64,000 bases of DNA, taken from NCBI RefSeq assembly GCF_007752935.1, contig NZ_CP036319.1, positions 806,001 through 870,000 on the forward strand. The letters run 5' to 3'. The notes under the pieces were generated by a model, which worked only from the letters and a program-made list of their open reading frames with translations, did not search any database and was not told the origin of the DNA. Positions 53,739-62,897 of the stretch are shown here, piece after piece. The DNA is from Crateriforma conspicua (GTDB taxonomy: Bacteria > Planctomycetota > Planctomycetia > Pirellulales > Pirellulaceae). The stretch's first letter is position 1, and each line of letters begins with the position of its first letter. Both the position numbers and the translations under genes were made by a program.

Positions 53739-55920
53739 TCCATCCGCTGATCGGGCCATCGCCCAGGCGGTTCTTCTGGACAATCGTGGCCACGTTGCGT
53801 TGTCGGCTTTGGCGGATCAGGTCGACCAATTCATCGGTTTGGTCGACGCCGAAGGATTGCCCGCCGCTTTGTCGGGTCAGCCCTGCCAGTTGTCGCATCA
53901 GCACGGGGTCAGCGGATGACCGAGACAGTTCGGCGATGTCCTGCAAGACTTCAAAACCCAGCGACGCGTCATTGGTCGGTTCCGAAGTCGAACCGCCGGT
54001 CACACGCAATTGATAGATCCCCGCGGCCAGCGATGTGGGCAATTGACCTTCCAATCGCAAGCGCCCTTCGTCCTGCGAAGATTGACGGTCAAAGGTTAAG
54101 GGGGTGACCGATCCATCATCGGCCACCGCTTGAACGGTCCAGTCGTCACGAGACGAAAGAGGCGGCGGAATGATGGCCGTGAATCCTGCCGGTGCATCGT
54201 CGGAAAAACGGCGGGCGGTCATGTTCAGCTGAATGTCTTCGCCGGAATCTCCATCACGAGCCAGCAGCCACAGAACCAGTTGACGCCAGAATCGCCGGTG
54301 AAAATTTTGGAACCCATAGCGATGCCAACGAAACGTTTCATCGATTCCCAATACGGCGACTCTGCCTCGCCCATATTCGCCGACGACCAATAGAGGGTTT
54401 CCGTCGGTGGATTCCAGCAAGGTTTGCACCCCCGGTGCCGATCGTGGTGTGCCCAGATTGCTGGCCCCGTTCAACGGGGGCAGTTGTGCCCAAGTCGTCT
54501 GTTGGGCAGAGTCGATCGTGGTGATCGGGTGGCGGATGCTGGGACGTAGTGTCAGAGGTCCTGGAATATCAGCGTTGCCGATTCGCGATAGATCGACCGG
54601 CAAAACGCCGGCCAGCGGCGTGTCTTGATAGCCGCCGGCCGACAACGTTTGCATGCCACCAAGCATGACCAGACCCGCGCCGCCTGCCACCGCATCGGTC
54701 AGGGATTGCCATTGTTTGTTGCCAACAGCGGATGCTTCCAAATCGCCGATGATGAACACGTCGTGGCTGTCGGCCGTCAAATCGTCGCCCAACGAAACTG
54801 GCCAGCGTGATCGGCTGTCCGCGGGAATCCATTGGTAATCCAAATCCAGGTCGGGGAAACGCAACGCACGACGCAGAAACTGTTGTTCTTCTCTGGGCTG
54901 GCCTTCCAAGTAATAGATCCGGCCACCGCCCGGCATCACGTCGACAAACGCCACTTGCGTGTTGTTGGGCCGGACGGTTTCGCCAGGCATGAGGTCGGCT
55001 TGTACTTCCAGGCGATAGCTGCCCGGGGTGGGCGTGTCGACAGGGATTTGCACCGGAGTTCGGCTGATGGCCGATTCGCTAACAATACGTCGGACCGCCG
55101 CATCCGTTGCGTTACCCTGTGAATCGATCCAGCGCAGGCGAACCGGGATTTCAGTACCGGCCAATCCACGGCTTTCCAATTCGAAACGCAAGTCAAATTG
55201 GGTTCCCGCGAACAGTCGAAAACTTTCGGGCAGTCCCGACACCGCGACGTCACGCCGCTGATCATTCAGGCTGGCCGGTCCGATCGGGATTGTCCACAGC
55301 GGCAAACCGATGGAATCCATCACCGATGCCGCCTGATCCGCCGACAACGCCGCGCCGCCGGTGGATGCTGCTTCAGGCCCAACGGTGTTCGCGCCGTCGC
55401 CGATCAGAATCAATCCTTCGATCGATTGGCGATTGGCACTTTGCAGCGTCCAGCGGATCGGCGACGCCAAATCCGTCCGGCGGCCCACGGGAGACAACTG
55501 GTCGATCAGTGTTGCCGGATCACTGTTTTTCGTTTCCGCCGTGGATGCATACGTCAACGGAATGATCTGCAATCGCTCGGAAACCGTTTCCAGTTGGTTG
55601 ATCAGTGATTGGACCACGTCACGTTGGATGTCCCAGCGACTTGTTGCGTCCCCGTCGGAAAGCGACATGCTTTGCGACGTGTCCATCGCAATCACCAGCG
55701 ATGATTCCGATGGTTGTTGGTCGACACGGACCCATGATGGCCCCAACAGGACCAGCAGCAAACAGCCTGTCGCCAGGGACCGAAGACCCAGAAGTGTTCG
55801 AAAACGACGCCGGTCACTCATTGCCGGTGTGATCATCAGCAGCACGAGGGCCACCACGACAGCGACCAGCAACGCTAGCCAGGATGAATCAAACAGGGGA
55901 TCGATTTGCCACCGCGTCAT
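53668..55920 (-). CDS. Membrane protein with VWA and glutamine-amidotransferase-like domains
   Basis: A 750-residue inner-membrane protein. Two membrane helices at the N-terminus (LLVAVVVALVLLMITPAM and LATGCLLLVLLG) are followed by a von Willebrand A domain with an intact MIDAS DxSxS (Asp80, Ser82, Ser84 in VIAMDTSQSMS). A central Ig-like stretch comes next, then a class I glutamine-amidotransferase-like domain (VFIIGDLEASAVGNKQWQSL, AVAGGAGLVMLGG). The final helix is GWIMYLLFAAALGSEWIL. It overlaps the BatA gene by 4 nt. Such proteins go with MoxR ATPases and are thought to act as metal-dependent chaperones or scaffolds in the envelope. The glutaminase residues do not appear complete. Confidence 0.9.
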   Translation of the reverse strand: MTRWQIDPLFDSSWLALLVAVVVALVLLMITPAMSDRRRFRTLLGLRSLATGCLLLVLLGPSWVRVDQQPSESSLVIAMDTSQSMSLSDGDATSRWDIQRDVVQSLINQLETVSERLQIIPLTYASTAETKNSDPATLIDQLSPVGRRTDLASPIRWTLQSANRQSIEGLILIGDGANTVGPEAASTGGAALSADQAASVMDSIGLPLWTIPIGPASLNDQRRDVAVSGLPESFRLFAGTQFDLRFELESRGLAGTEIPVRLRWIDSQGNATDAAVRRIVSESAISRTPVQIPVDTPTPGSYRLEVQADLMPGETVRPNNTQVAFVDVMPGGGRIYYLEGQPREEQQFLRRALRFPDLDLDYQWIPADSRSRWPVSLGDDLTADSHDVFIIGDLEASAVGNKQWQSLTDAVAGGAGLVMLGGMQTLSAGGYQDTPLAGVLPVDLSRIGNADIPGPLTLRPSIRHPITTIDSAQQTTWAQLPPLNGASNLGTPRSAPGVQTLLESTDGNPLLVVGEYGRGRVAVLGIDETFRWHRYGFQNFHRRFWRQLVLWLLARDGDSGEDIQLNMTARRFSDDAPAGFTAIIPPPLSSRDDWTVQAVADDGSVTPLTFDRQSSQDEGRLRLEGQLPTSLAAGIYQLRVTGGSTSEPTNDASLGFEVLQDIAELSRSSADPVLMRQLAGLTRQSGGQSFGVDQTDELVDLIRQSRQRNVATIVQKNRLGDGPISGWIMYLLFAAALGSEWILRRRWGMV

Positions 55921-58361
55921 GCCGATACCCTTCGATCACCGGCAAGTCGTTGGATACCGGGTGTGAGTTGGGCCCCTTTGGCTGGACGATAAAAGCGGTT
56001 TCCTAAAACCTGTTCCAAGATGAACGCGATGACCGCCAGCAACAGAATCGGCGAACGCAACGAGATCGACGCAGCGTCCTTCGTGCCGATCAGTTCGATG
56101 TCGCTTAGGTCGTCGGTCAGCGTGAATCCGGTCTCGTCGCCCTCCGGACCCAACCATGCCGTCAGGTCGTCGACGGATGCCTTTTCGGCGATCAGGTCGT
56201 CACCGTTCCAGTTGCTGCTGAACCCCAGCGTCCCTCGAGGGGACCGCAGCCAGTAGGTTCCCACTTGGCTAATTTGGCCAACCGTCAAGCGAGGTGCGTC
56301 CGATGCGGTTTCGATTGGAGTCGGGAGATCAGATCTGGGCGAAAAGAGTTGCCAGCGGACAATTTCATCGGCGGAAATTTCGGAACGAGCGTTTGCACCG
56401 GAGCCCGCCGGCGACTTATTCAATGCGGATAGTGACAACTGAAAAGGCAATCCGACGCGTGCCTGTAGCGTCCCCACTTTCGGCGTTGCCAGCCAGCGGA
56501 CCAGTTGCCGGGTCAGGATGAATGTTGGCCAAGCATCCGACCCAAAAAGATCGTTCCACCGGTCGGCCTGGAAGGTGCCAGCGGCAAGCGGTGTCGTCAT
56601 GACGGCAAGTCTGCCTTGGTCCCGCTGCATGGCGATGATCGCCGGATGGTCGGTGCCGGCGTACGAGGCCAACGTTTCTTGATTCTTTTTTGATTTAATT
56701 TGCCAGTAGCGACGAATTCGAAAATCGCTCCATCGCGGCTGGGGATCCAGCGATGCGAGTTCGTCAAAAATTTGGTGACCGGGACGGACGATTTCTAGGA
56801 AACTGCCTGGCGACGGTACTTTCCAAACACGTTTGAAGGTTGGCAGGACATCGTGTTGATCAAAGCCGCCGGCCAAGCGAGGGCCCGCGATGATTGCCGC
56901 GGCGGATCCTCGGCTGAAGAAAGCGTCCCAATCGACTGCGGCCAACAGCGACGCCGATGGATCCAAAAAAATGACGGCATCAAATCGCGAGCGGTCGATG
57001 GTGGGGAACACATCTTCGCCAATGACGTCGACCTGGAACGCTGAATTGGGATCGTCGGGGGCCAGCGGTGAAGTGGCTGCCCACGCGATCAAGTCGGCTT
57101 GATCAGGGTCCTGTGACACGATCAGCAACGGACGGCGTGGCTGGATGGACCAGCTGAGGAAGCGTTGATCGTCGGCCGCCAATGCGTCGGATGCCCCCAG
57201 CCGAATCATGCCATGCCGGATTCCTAAATCGGGCTGCGGTGGCAACGTGACGACGAATTCGCTGGAACGCCCATTGGCAATCGACACCACCGCTCGATCG
57301 ACGACTCGGGTTTCGGGATCGATTCGAACGCCGTCACGGATCAGCGGACGCGTCGGATCGTCGGCGAATTGAACCAATTCCACCGTGGCGGTATCAGAGC
57401 GTTCGCCGGCGGAGTCCTGAACAGTAATCGTTCCGCGCACCGCGGTTGCCTGACCCAGTGGTGGATGTGGATCGTGGTGCAACAACTTCAGCGATCGATT
57501 CGAAGCGTCAAAGTTGCCGACATCCAGTACCGATACCGCGACGCGATCATCCACCAAAGCCTGTTGCGGAGGCGTCGTCCAAGACGATCGCGACAAATTA
57601 CTGACAATGACCAGATGGCGGTCTTCCAAATCGCTGTTTCCCAACAAGCGAAGCATCGCATCCAGCTTGCCGCTGATGGGGGCCGCATCCGGACGCACGC
57701 GGACATTTTCGATCTGGTTGATTGCCGCGGCCGTGTCGGTGGCAAACACCACGGGGCGACTGGAGCGGTCGGCGATCACAACACGGCTTCCGGGCGCCAC
57801 CCGTCCCACCAGTTTTTTAGCGGCCGCGCGGATGGCATCCAGATGATTGGTCCCGCCCGCGGTCCACTGCGACGAGGGGCCGTTATCCAGCAAAATTGCC
57901 AAAGCAATCGGGTTCCGGCTAGCCGCGACCGGGGCGTCGGATGCCAACAACGAAAACCCGGCCCATCCGATCGATCCCGCACAGGCGATTGTACCGGAGA
58001 TGGCCAGGGCCGCGATGGTTGGCTTCGACATCCCTCGAAACAGTGATGCCGTGGCCAAGCCTAGCAGCGCAAGGCCGGCGACCAGGCCGATTCCCGCGGC
58101 CAACCACGCGGTGGACAGTTCGCTGCGGACCAAGGGGCCCGCCAACGCGACTGCCAAAGCGGCCAACGCCAGAATTCGTAGCGCCAACAGCCACCAACGT
58201 TTGACCTTCAATCGTGTACGGTTGCTTTCGAAACGCTGGGTCAGAAACCTCACCGTGGGAAACGATTCGCGTCGTGGTTGTTTCGGCGCAATCAGGTGCA
58301 ACGCGATCGGCACGGCGACCGCGAGAGTACCCAAGATCAGTGTGGCGTTGACGAACGTCAC
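55917..58361 (-). CDS. BatA-domain membrane protein (degenerate VWA)
   Basis: An 814-residue membrane protein with the N-terminal BatA signature: TFVNATLILGTLAVAVPIAL, then HLIAPKQPRRESFPTVRFL. Two further hydrophobic segments follow up to about residue 140. The VWA-like domain begins ALAILLDNGPSSQ at about 155-165. The normal DxSxS metal site is replaced by DNGPSS, so metal binding is doubtful. Middle and C-terminal parts are beta-rich, and a last helix (SPILLLAVIAFILEQVLG) anchors the end. It starts 25 nt after the DUF58 stop and overlaps the VWA gene by 4 nt. In known MoxR operons, BatA-like proteins form envelope complexes with VWA partners. Confidence 0.88.
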   Translation of the reverse strand: MTFVNATLILGTLAVAVPIALHLIAPKQPRRESFPTVRFLTQRFESNRTRLKVKRWWLLALRILALAALAVALAGPLVRSELSTAWLAAGIGLVAGLALLGLATASLFRGMSKPTIAALAISGTIACAGSIGWAGFSLLASDAPVAASRNPIALAILLDNGPSSQWTAGGTNHLDAIRAAAKKLVGRVAPGSRVVIADRSSRPVVFATDTAAAINQIENVRVRPDAAPISGKLDAMLRLLGNSDLEDRHLVIVSNLSRSSWTTPPQQALVDDRVAVSVLDVGNFDASNRSLKLLHHDPHPPLGQATAVRGTITVQDSAGERSDTATVELVQFADDPTRPLIRDGVRIDPETRVVDRAVVSIANGRSSEFVVTLPPQPDLGIRHGMIRLGASDALAADDQRFLSWSIQPRRPLLIVSQDPDQADLIAWAATSPLAPDDPNSAFQVDVIGEDVFPTIDRSRFDAVIFLDPSASLLAAVDWDAFFSRGSAAAIIAGPRLAGGFDQHDVLPTFKRVWKVPSPGSFLEIVRPGHQIFDELASLDPQPRWSDFRIRRYWQIKSKKNQETLASYAGTDHPAIIAMQRDQGRLAVMTTPLAAGTFQADRWNDLFGSDAWPTFILTRQLVRWLATPKVGTLQARVGLPFQLSLSALNKSPAGSGANARSEISADEIVRWQLFSPRSDLPTPIETASDAPRLTVGQISQVGTYWLRSPRGTLGFSSNWNGDDLIAEKASVDDLTAWLGPEGDETGFTLTDDLSDIELIGTKDAASISLRSPILLLAVIAFILEQVLGNRFYRPAKGAQLTPGIQRLAGDRRVSA

Positions 58362-58386
58362 GCAAGGCTCCGATGACTGGCTGGAT

Positions 58387-59274
58387 TTAGAACCGTGATT
58401 GACGTTGTTGCAGGTATTCCGTCAAGGCTTTGTCGAACGGCATGCTTGTATCCAGGGGAACATAGTCGATGCGAAGCTGGTGACAGGCCCGTTCGTGTTC
58501 ACGCCGAAAATCTTCGATCTGGTCGATGTAGTCGGCACGAAATGCGTCCGCGTCGACGCTGACCGTTTCGCCCGTTTCGGGGTCTTCAAACTCGATTTGA
58601 CCGTGATAGGGGAAATGGACTTCGGCTTCATCCAGGATATGAAAGACGATCACGTCGTGTCCGGCGTGCCGCAGTTGTGCCAGCGACGCGATTGTCGATT
58701 CGGGCGACCCCAGCAGATCCGAAAACAACATGATCAACGTGTGTTGTTTCAGCATCGCGGCGACTTGAGTCACACACGTGGCGATGTCGGTTTGACCGTC
58801 GGGGGTCAACCGTGACAATGCGGCCAAGCAGTCGGCGACTTGACCGCGACGGCTGCGGGCCGGCAAGACCGCGTTCAATTTTTCGGCGAATGTCATTAGG
58901 CCGACCGGGTCTTGTTGCATCGTCATCAGGTAGGCCAACGAAGCCGCCAGGCAGGTCGCATACTCGAACTTCGTCATGCTCTGCCGATGCGTGAAGCCCA
59001 TCGACTTGGACAGATCCAACACCAAGTATCCGGTCAGATTGGTTTCCGCTTCGTACCGTTTGACGTAGTACTTGTCGGTCTTTGCGTATGCCAACCAATC
59101 GATACGTTTCGGATCGTCGCCGGGATCGTAGCGTCGGTGATCGCTGAACTGGACGGAAAACCCTTGATGAGGGCTGCTGTGCAGACCCTGCAGAAAGCCA
59201 CGTACGATCATCCGCGCGCGCAGGTCCAACCGCTGGATTTGCTGAAGCGTTTCGGGGGACAGTGAATCAGTCAC
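58387..59274 (-). CDS. DUF58-domain protein
   Basis: A soluble DUF58 protein, normally encoded next to MoxR. The GTG start at 59274 gives TDSLSPETLQQIQRLDLRAR, the usual N-terminus; a longer frame to 59400 begins with unrelated His/Pro-rich residues. DUF58 signature: DHRRYDPGDDPKRIDWLAYA. Then comes a VWA-like region with intact MIDAS residues, LVLDLSKSMGF (Asp87, Ser89, Ser91). The C-terminal part (LLGSPESTIASLAQLRHAGH) completes the VWA fold. It has 295 residues, standard length. It is second in the MoxR-DUF58-BatA-VWA operon, which probably assembles or activates an exported enzyme complex. Confidence 0.93.
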   Translation of the reverse strand: MTDSLSPETLQQIQRLDLRARMIVRGFLQGLHSSPHQGFSVQFSDHRRYDPGDDPKRIDWLAYAKTDKYYVKRYEAETNLTGYLVLDLSKSMGFTHRQSMTKFEYATCLAASLAYLMTMQQDPVGLMTFAEKLNAVLPARSRRGQVADCLAALSRLTPDGQTDIATCVTQVAAMLKQHTLIMLFSDLLGSPESTIASLAQLRHAGHDVIVFHILDEAEVHFPYHGQIEFEDPETGETVSVDADAFRADYIDQIEDFRREHERACHQLRIDYVPLDTSMPFDKALTEYLQQRQSRF

Positions 59275-59356
59275 CGGTTTGGAAAGCTTTGTGTTGTTAA
59301 AAGGCGAATCCGATGGGGGCCGATGATGGTGATCCGGGGCCCCGTGGGTGACGTGG

Positions 59357-60439
59357 TCAAGCGTTTTTGTCAGCCATGCGTGGCGGTTTGGGGACGGCAA
59401 CGTCTTTGATCAAGCGGCGCACAATTTCATCCGTATCGACGCCTTCGGCTTGTGCCTGAAAGTTGGTGGCGATTCGGTGCCGTAGCACGGGCAATGCGAT
59501 CCTTTGAATGTCGGCAACGTCAATGCTGAATCGACCATCCATCGCCGCAATTGCTTTGGCACCGCCGATCAAATTTTGCCCCGCGCGGGGACCGGCACCC
59601 CAGTCCACCAGCGATTTGACGTAATCGGGCGCCGTCGGATCGCTGGGGCGACTGGCGCGAACCAGGTTCGATGCGTAGCGAACGGTGAACGGATTCACGG
59701 CGATGCTGTTGACCAATTTCTGGACGTTCTGGATCGCGCGAGATGACAAAACTTTGTTCACCGTCGGTGATTCGCCGCGTGTGGTGGCCGTCAGGATCTG
59801 TTCTTCTTCCGCCGCGGTCGGATAGTCGATCCGGATTTTGAACATGAACCGGTCCAACTGGGCCTCGGGCAACGGATACGTCCCCTCCTGGTCGACCGGG
59901 TTTTGGGTGGCAATCGCAAAGAACGGATCCGGCAACGCATAGGATTCGCGGCCCACCGTGACCTGCCGCTCCTGCATTGCTTCCAGCAGCGCGGCTTGGG
60001 TTTTGGGTGGGGTTCGGTTGATTTCGTCGGCCAGCAAGATGTTGGCGAAAATCGGGCCCTGAACAAAACGAAAGCTACGACGTCCCGCTTCGTCTTCCTC
60101 CAAGACCTGCGTGCCGGTGATGTCCGAGGGCATCAAGTCGGGGGTGAACTGGACTCGCTTGAACGACACGTCCAAGATGTTGGCCAAGGTGCTGACCAAA
60201 AGTGTTTTCGCCAGCCCGGGGACTCCTTCCAACAAACAGTGGCCGCGCGTAAAGATGGCGGCTAGCAATTGTTCGATGGTGTCTTGTTGGCCGATGATGA
60301 CTTTGGCCAATTCGTTTCGCATCGTCTGTTGATGTTCCGCGAATTCCTTCAGCACATCGCCTAAGTTGCGTGCCTTGCCAGCCGGTGGTGGATCCGGCGG
60401 CGCGGGGGGCGGGCTCGCAGGCACGTTAGAATCACTCAT
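59357..60439 (-). CDS. MoxR-family AAA+ ATPase
   Basis: A 360-residue AAA+ chaperone. Residues 1-22 are Pro/Ala-rich. Walker A is GVPGLAKT (72-79), Walker B is ILLADEIN (134-141), and sensor 1 is FFAIATQNPVDQEG, all standard for MoxR. MoxR ATPases act with VWA proteins to insert metals or mature enzymes. The start at ATG 60439 excludes 26 upstream residues of the longer frame that overlap the divergent gene region. It is the first gene of the operon that goes on to DUF58, BatA and VWA genes. It faces the DUF4159 protein across a 37-nt gap, so their promoters must overlap or lie inside the genes. Confidence 0.95.
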   Translation of the reverse strand: MSDSNVPASPPPAPPDPPPAGKARNLGDVLKEFAEHQQTMRNELAKVIIGQQDTIEQLLAAIFTRGHCLLEGVPGLAKTLLVSTLANILDVSFKRVQFTPDLMPSDITGTQVLEEDEAGRRSFRFVQGPIFANILLADEINRTPPKTQAALLEAMQERQVTVGRESYALPDPFFAIATQNPVDQEGTYPLPEAQLDRFMFKIRIDYPTAAEEEQILTATTRGESPTVNKVLSSRAIQNVQKLVNSIAVNPFTVRYASNLVRASRPSDPTAPDYVKSLVDWGAGPRAGQNLIGGAKAIAAMDGRFSIDVADIQRIALPVLRHRIATNFQAQAEGVDTDEIVRRLIKDVAVPKPPRMADKNA

Positions 60440-60476
60440 GGACGCAACATTCCCTTCTTGGTTTTGTGATTCGGCG

Positions 60477-62894
60477 ATGACACCAAACCGATCGGGCACG
60501 ATCAAGTCGTATTTCACCCGTCGGCATCATACGAAACCGCGGTCGCGACGGACACTGTTCGTGCGGGCCGTGGTCGGGTGGGCCGTGGTCGTGTGGGCCG
60601 TGGTGATCGTGCCGAACGCGGCGCTTGGTCAAGACGTTGATGCGGTGTCGGTTCAACGAAGCATCGATCGTGGCGTTGCATACTTGAAACAACAGCAGAC
60701 CGAATCGGGTGGTTGGCCGGAATATCCGTCCTATTCGTGTGGGCTGACGGCGCTGTGTACATTGGCGCTGTTGAACGCGGACGTTCCACCGAATGATCCA
60801 GCGATGGTGTCCGCATTGGCCTATTTGCGTCGAAACCGACCGGATCGGACCTATCCAGTCGCTCTGCAAACGCTGGCGTACTGTGAAGCCGGTGCGGCGG
60901 AGGACTTGCCACGGATCCGGCGCAACGTCGATTGGCTTGTGAAAGCGCAAAACAATCGCGGGCTGTGGTCCTATACCCAGCAAAAGGAATTCGGAGGCGA
61001 TCCGTCCAATTCCCAGTTTGCATTGTTGGCCCTGGCCGCCGCGGTGGATCGGGGTGTTCGCGTTCCCGAGGATGTTTTCGCGAAAGCAAGAACTTACTGG
61101 TTGGCGACCCAGCAACCCGACGGCGGATGGCGATATCGCGACGCTATGCCGGTGACGGGCAGCATGACGTGTGCGGGAATCGCTTCGCTGATCATCACCG
61201 AAGGCCGTATGGCCGGCGCGAATTCCAGCATCCAAGGCGACAAAATTCAATGTTGTGGTGGCGACGATGAAGCGGCCGATCCGGTCCAAGGTGGTTTGGG
61301 ATGGCTGGCACGATATTTTTCGACCCAAAGCAATCCGCAAGCGGGCGGTCAAAGTTACTACTACTACATGTACGCGCTCGAACGCGTGGGGCGTTTGTCA
61401 GGACGTCGTTTTATCGGCCAGCATGATTGGTACCGTGAAGGAGCCGATCGATTGCTGCGTCTGCAAGATTCGTTTCAAGGATTCTGGCGAGGCAGCACCA
61501 ATGGCGAAGACCGACCATTGGTGGCGACCTCCTTTGCGTTGCTGTTCTTAAGCAAAGGCAAACGGCAGGTGGTCGTCGGCCGGTTGCAGTATTCGTCATC
61601 CGATGCAACCGCTTGGAACCGACATCCTGAGTCGCTACGACAGTTGGTTCGACACGTCGAACGGGACTGGGGAAAAGACCTGACCTGGCAAACGATTCGC
61701 GGTGAGAATGCCCGCGTGACAGATTTGTTGCAGGCCCCCGTTCTGGTCATCAGTGGTCGACAAGCCATCGCCGGTGGTGATGTCTTGGCGGACCGATTGG
61801 GGGAATACGTCGATCAGGGAGGGACGATCCTGTTCGAAGCGGAACAAGGCGACGGATGCGGTGATGCTGCAGGATTCCGTCGTCAGTTCGCCGATTGGGT
61901 GACGCGGTGGTATCCGGATTCCAAAATTGAAAAGCTGCCGATCGAACATCCAGTCTGGTATGCCCAACGCAAAGTGGATCCTGAAATGCTGGGGAAAGAT
62001 TTCTGGATCTATGGTGTGCAGGCCTGCTGTCGCACGCCGATCTTTTTCGTCCCCAAGTCGCTTTCGTGTCGATGGGAGTTGTCGGGGTTGCTGTTTCGGC
62101 AAGCTCAGTTGTCCGAATCGTCACGTTCACAGATCAGTGCCGCCGTATCGGTGGGCGAAAACGTGATCGCTTATGCGACCGGACGTGAATTGCAAGACAA
62201 ACTACAGCAACGTTTTTTGCTGACTGGATCCACCGAAACGTCGCGGCAACGGGGCCAGTGGCAATTGGCCGAACTGGCGTTGGGGGCCGGTGGCGAAGAC
62301 GCACGCCGGGCATTGCCCAACGCTGTCGGACTGCTGTCGCAAACGCTTCCTGTCGCGGTCGCCCCGGTCGGCGATCCCATCACGTTGGATGATCGATCCC
62401 TGAGCGACGTCACCGCACTGTGGGTGCACGGCAGAACCGATTTTCAGTGGACAGCGGCACAGCGAAAGGCGGTTCAAACTTACTTGGATCGCGGCGGTTA
62501 CTTGATCGCCAATGCGGTTTGCGGTGCGGAAGAATTCGTGAAAGCCTTTCGTCGCGAAATCGACAAATTGGATTTGGACGAACCCCTGGCGGCGATTGCC
62601 CCGGATCATCCCGCGTTGACCAACCGATATGGCGGATTCGATGTGCGGCGTGTGACGATTCGACGTCCGAAACGAGATGCGAATCAGTTTGCGGTGCAGA
62701 CCCGAACGACATTTCCGATGATCGAAGCGGCGCGGGTGGGGCCCGCCGACAACGTCTTCTTTTCACCGTTGGATCTGAGCTGTGCGTTGGAAAGCCAGAA
62801 CTCGATTCAGTGTGCCGGCTATGGCACCGAAGATGCGACACGCATCATTGCCAATTTGTTGCTGTATGCGATGCAACAGCCGCCGGCCGATTGA
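60477..62894 (+). CDS. Secreted protein with prenyltransferase-like repeats and DUF4159-like domains
   Basis: An 805-residue exported protein; the signal peptide is VVGWAVVVWAVVIVPNAALG. Residues about 58-330 contain repeats of the prenyltransferase/squalene-cyclase barrel type: QQTESGGWPEY, AQNNRGLWSYTQ and TQQPDGGWRYRD, with QW-like motifs. The second half looks like two copies of a DUF4159 fold. Copy one is near APVLVISGRQAIAGGDVLAD, with PIEHPVWYAQ, and copy two near TALWVHGRTDFQWTAAQRKA, with APDHPALTNRY. Each has a DRGG/DQGG turn. ATG 60477 is preferred to 60438. The gene diverges from moxR and probably works with that operon. DUF4159 proteins are common beside MoxR clusters; no activity is known. 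Confidence 0.87.
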   Translation: MTPNRSGTIKSYFTRRHHTKPRSRRTLFVRAVVGWAVVVWAVVIVPNAALGQDVDAVSVQRSIDRGVAYLKQQQTESGGWPEYPSYSCGLTALCTLALLNADVPPNDPAMVSALAYLRRNRPDRTYPVALQTLAYCEAGAAEDLPRIRRNVDWLVKAQNNRGLWSYTQQKEFGGDPSNSQFALLALAAAVDRGVRVPEDVFAKARTYWLATQQPDGGWRYRDAMPVTGSMTCAGIASLIITEGRMAGANSSIQGDKIQCCGGDDEAADPVQGGLGWLARYFSTQSNPQAGGQSYYYYMYALERVGRLSGRRFIGQHDWYREGADRLLRLQDSFQGFWRGSTNGEDRPLVATSFALLFLSKGKRQVVVGRLQYSSSDATAWNRHPESLRQLVRHVERDWGKDLTWQTIRGENARVTDLLQAPVLVISGRQAIAGGDVLADRLGEYVDQGGTILFEAEQGDGCGDAAGFRRQFADWVTRWYPDSKIEKLPIEHPVWYAQRKVDPEMLGKDFWIYGVQACCRTPIFFVPKSLSCRWELSGLLFRQAQLSESSRSQISAAVSVGENVIAYATGRELQDKLQQRFLLTGSTETSRQRGQWQLAELALGAGGEDARRALPNAVGLLSQTLPVAVAPVGDPITLDDRSLSDVTALWVHGRTDFQWTAAQRKAVQTYLDRGGYLIANAVCGAEEFVKAFRREIDKLDLDEPLAAIAPDHPALTNRYGGFDVRRVTIRRPKRDANQFAVQTRTTFPMIEAARVGPADNVFFSPLDLSCALESQNSIQCAGYGTEDATRIIANLLLYAMQQPPAD

Positions 62895-62897
62895 TCT

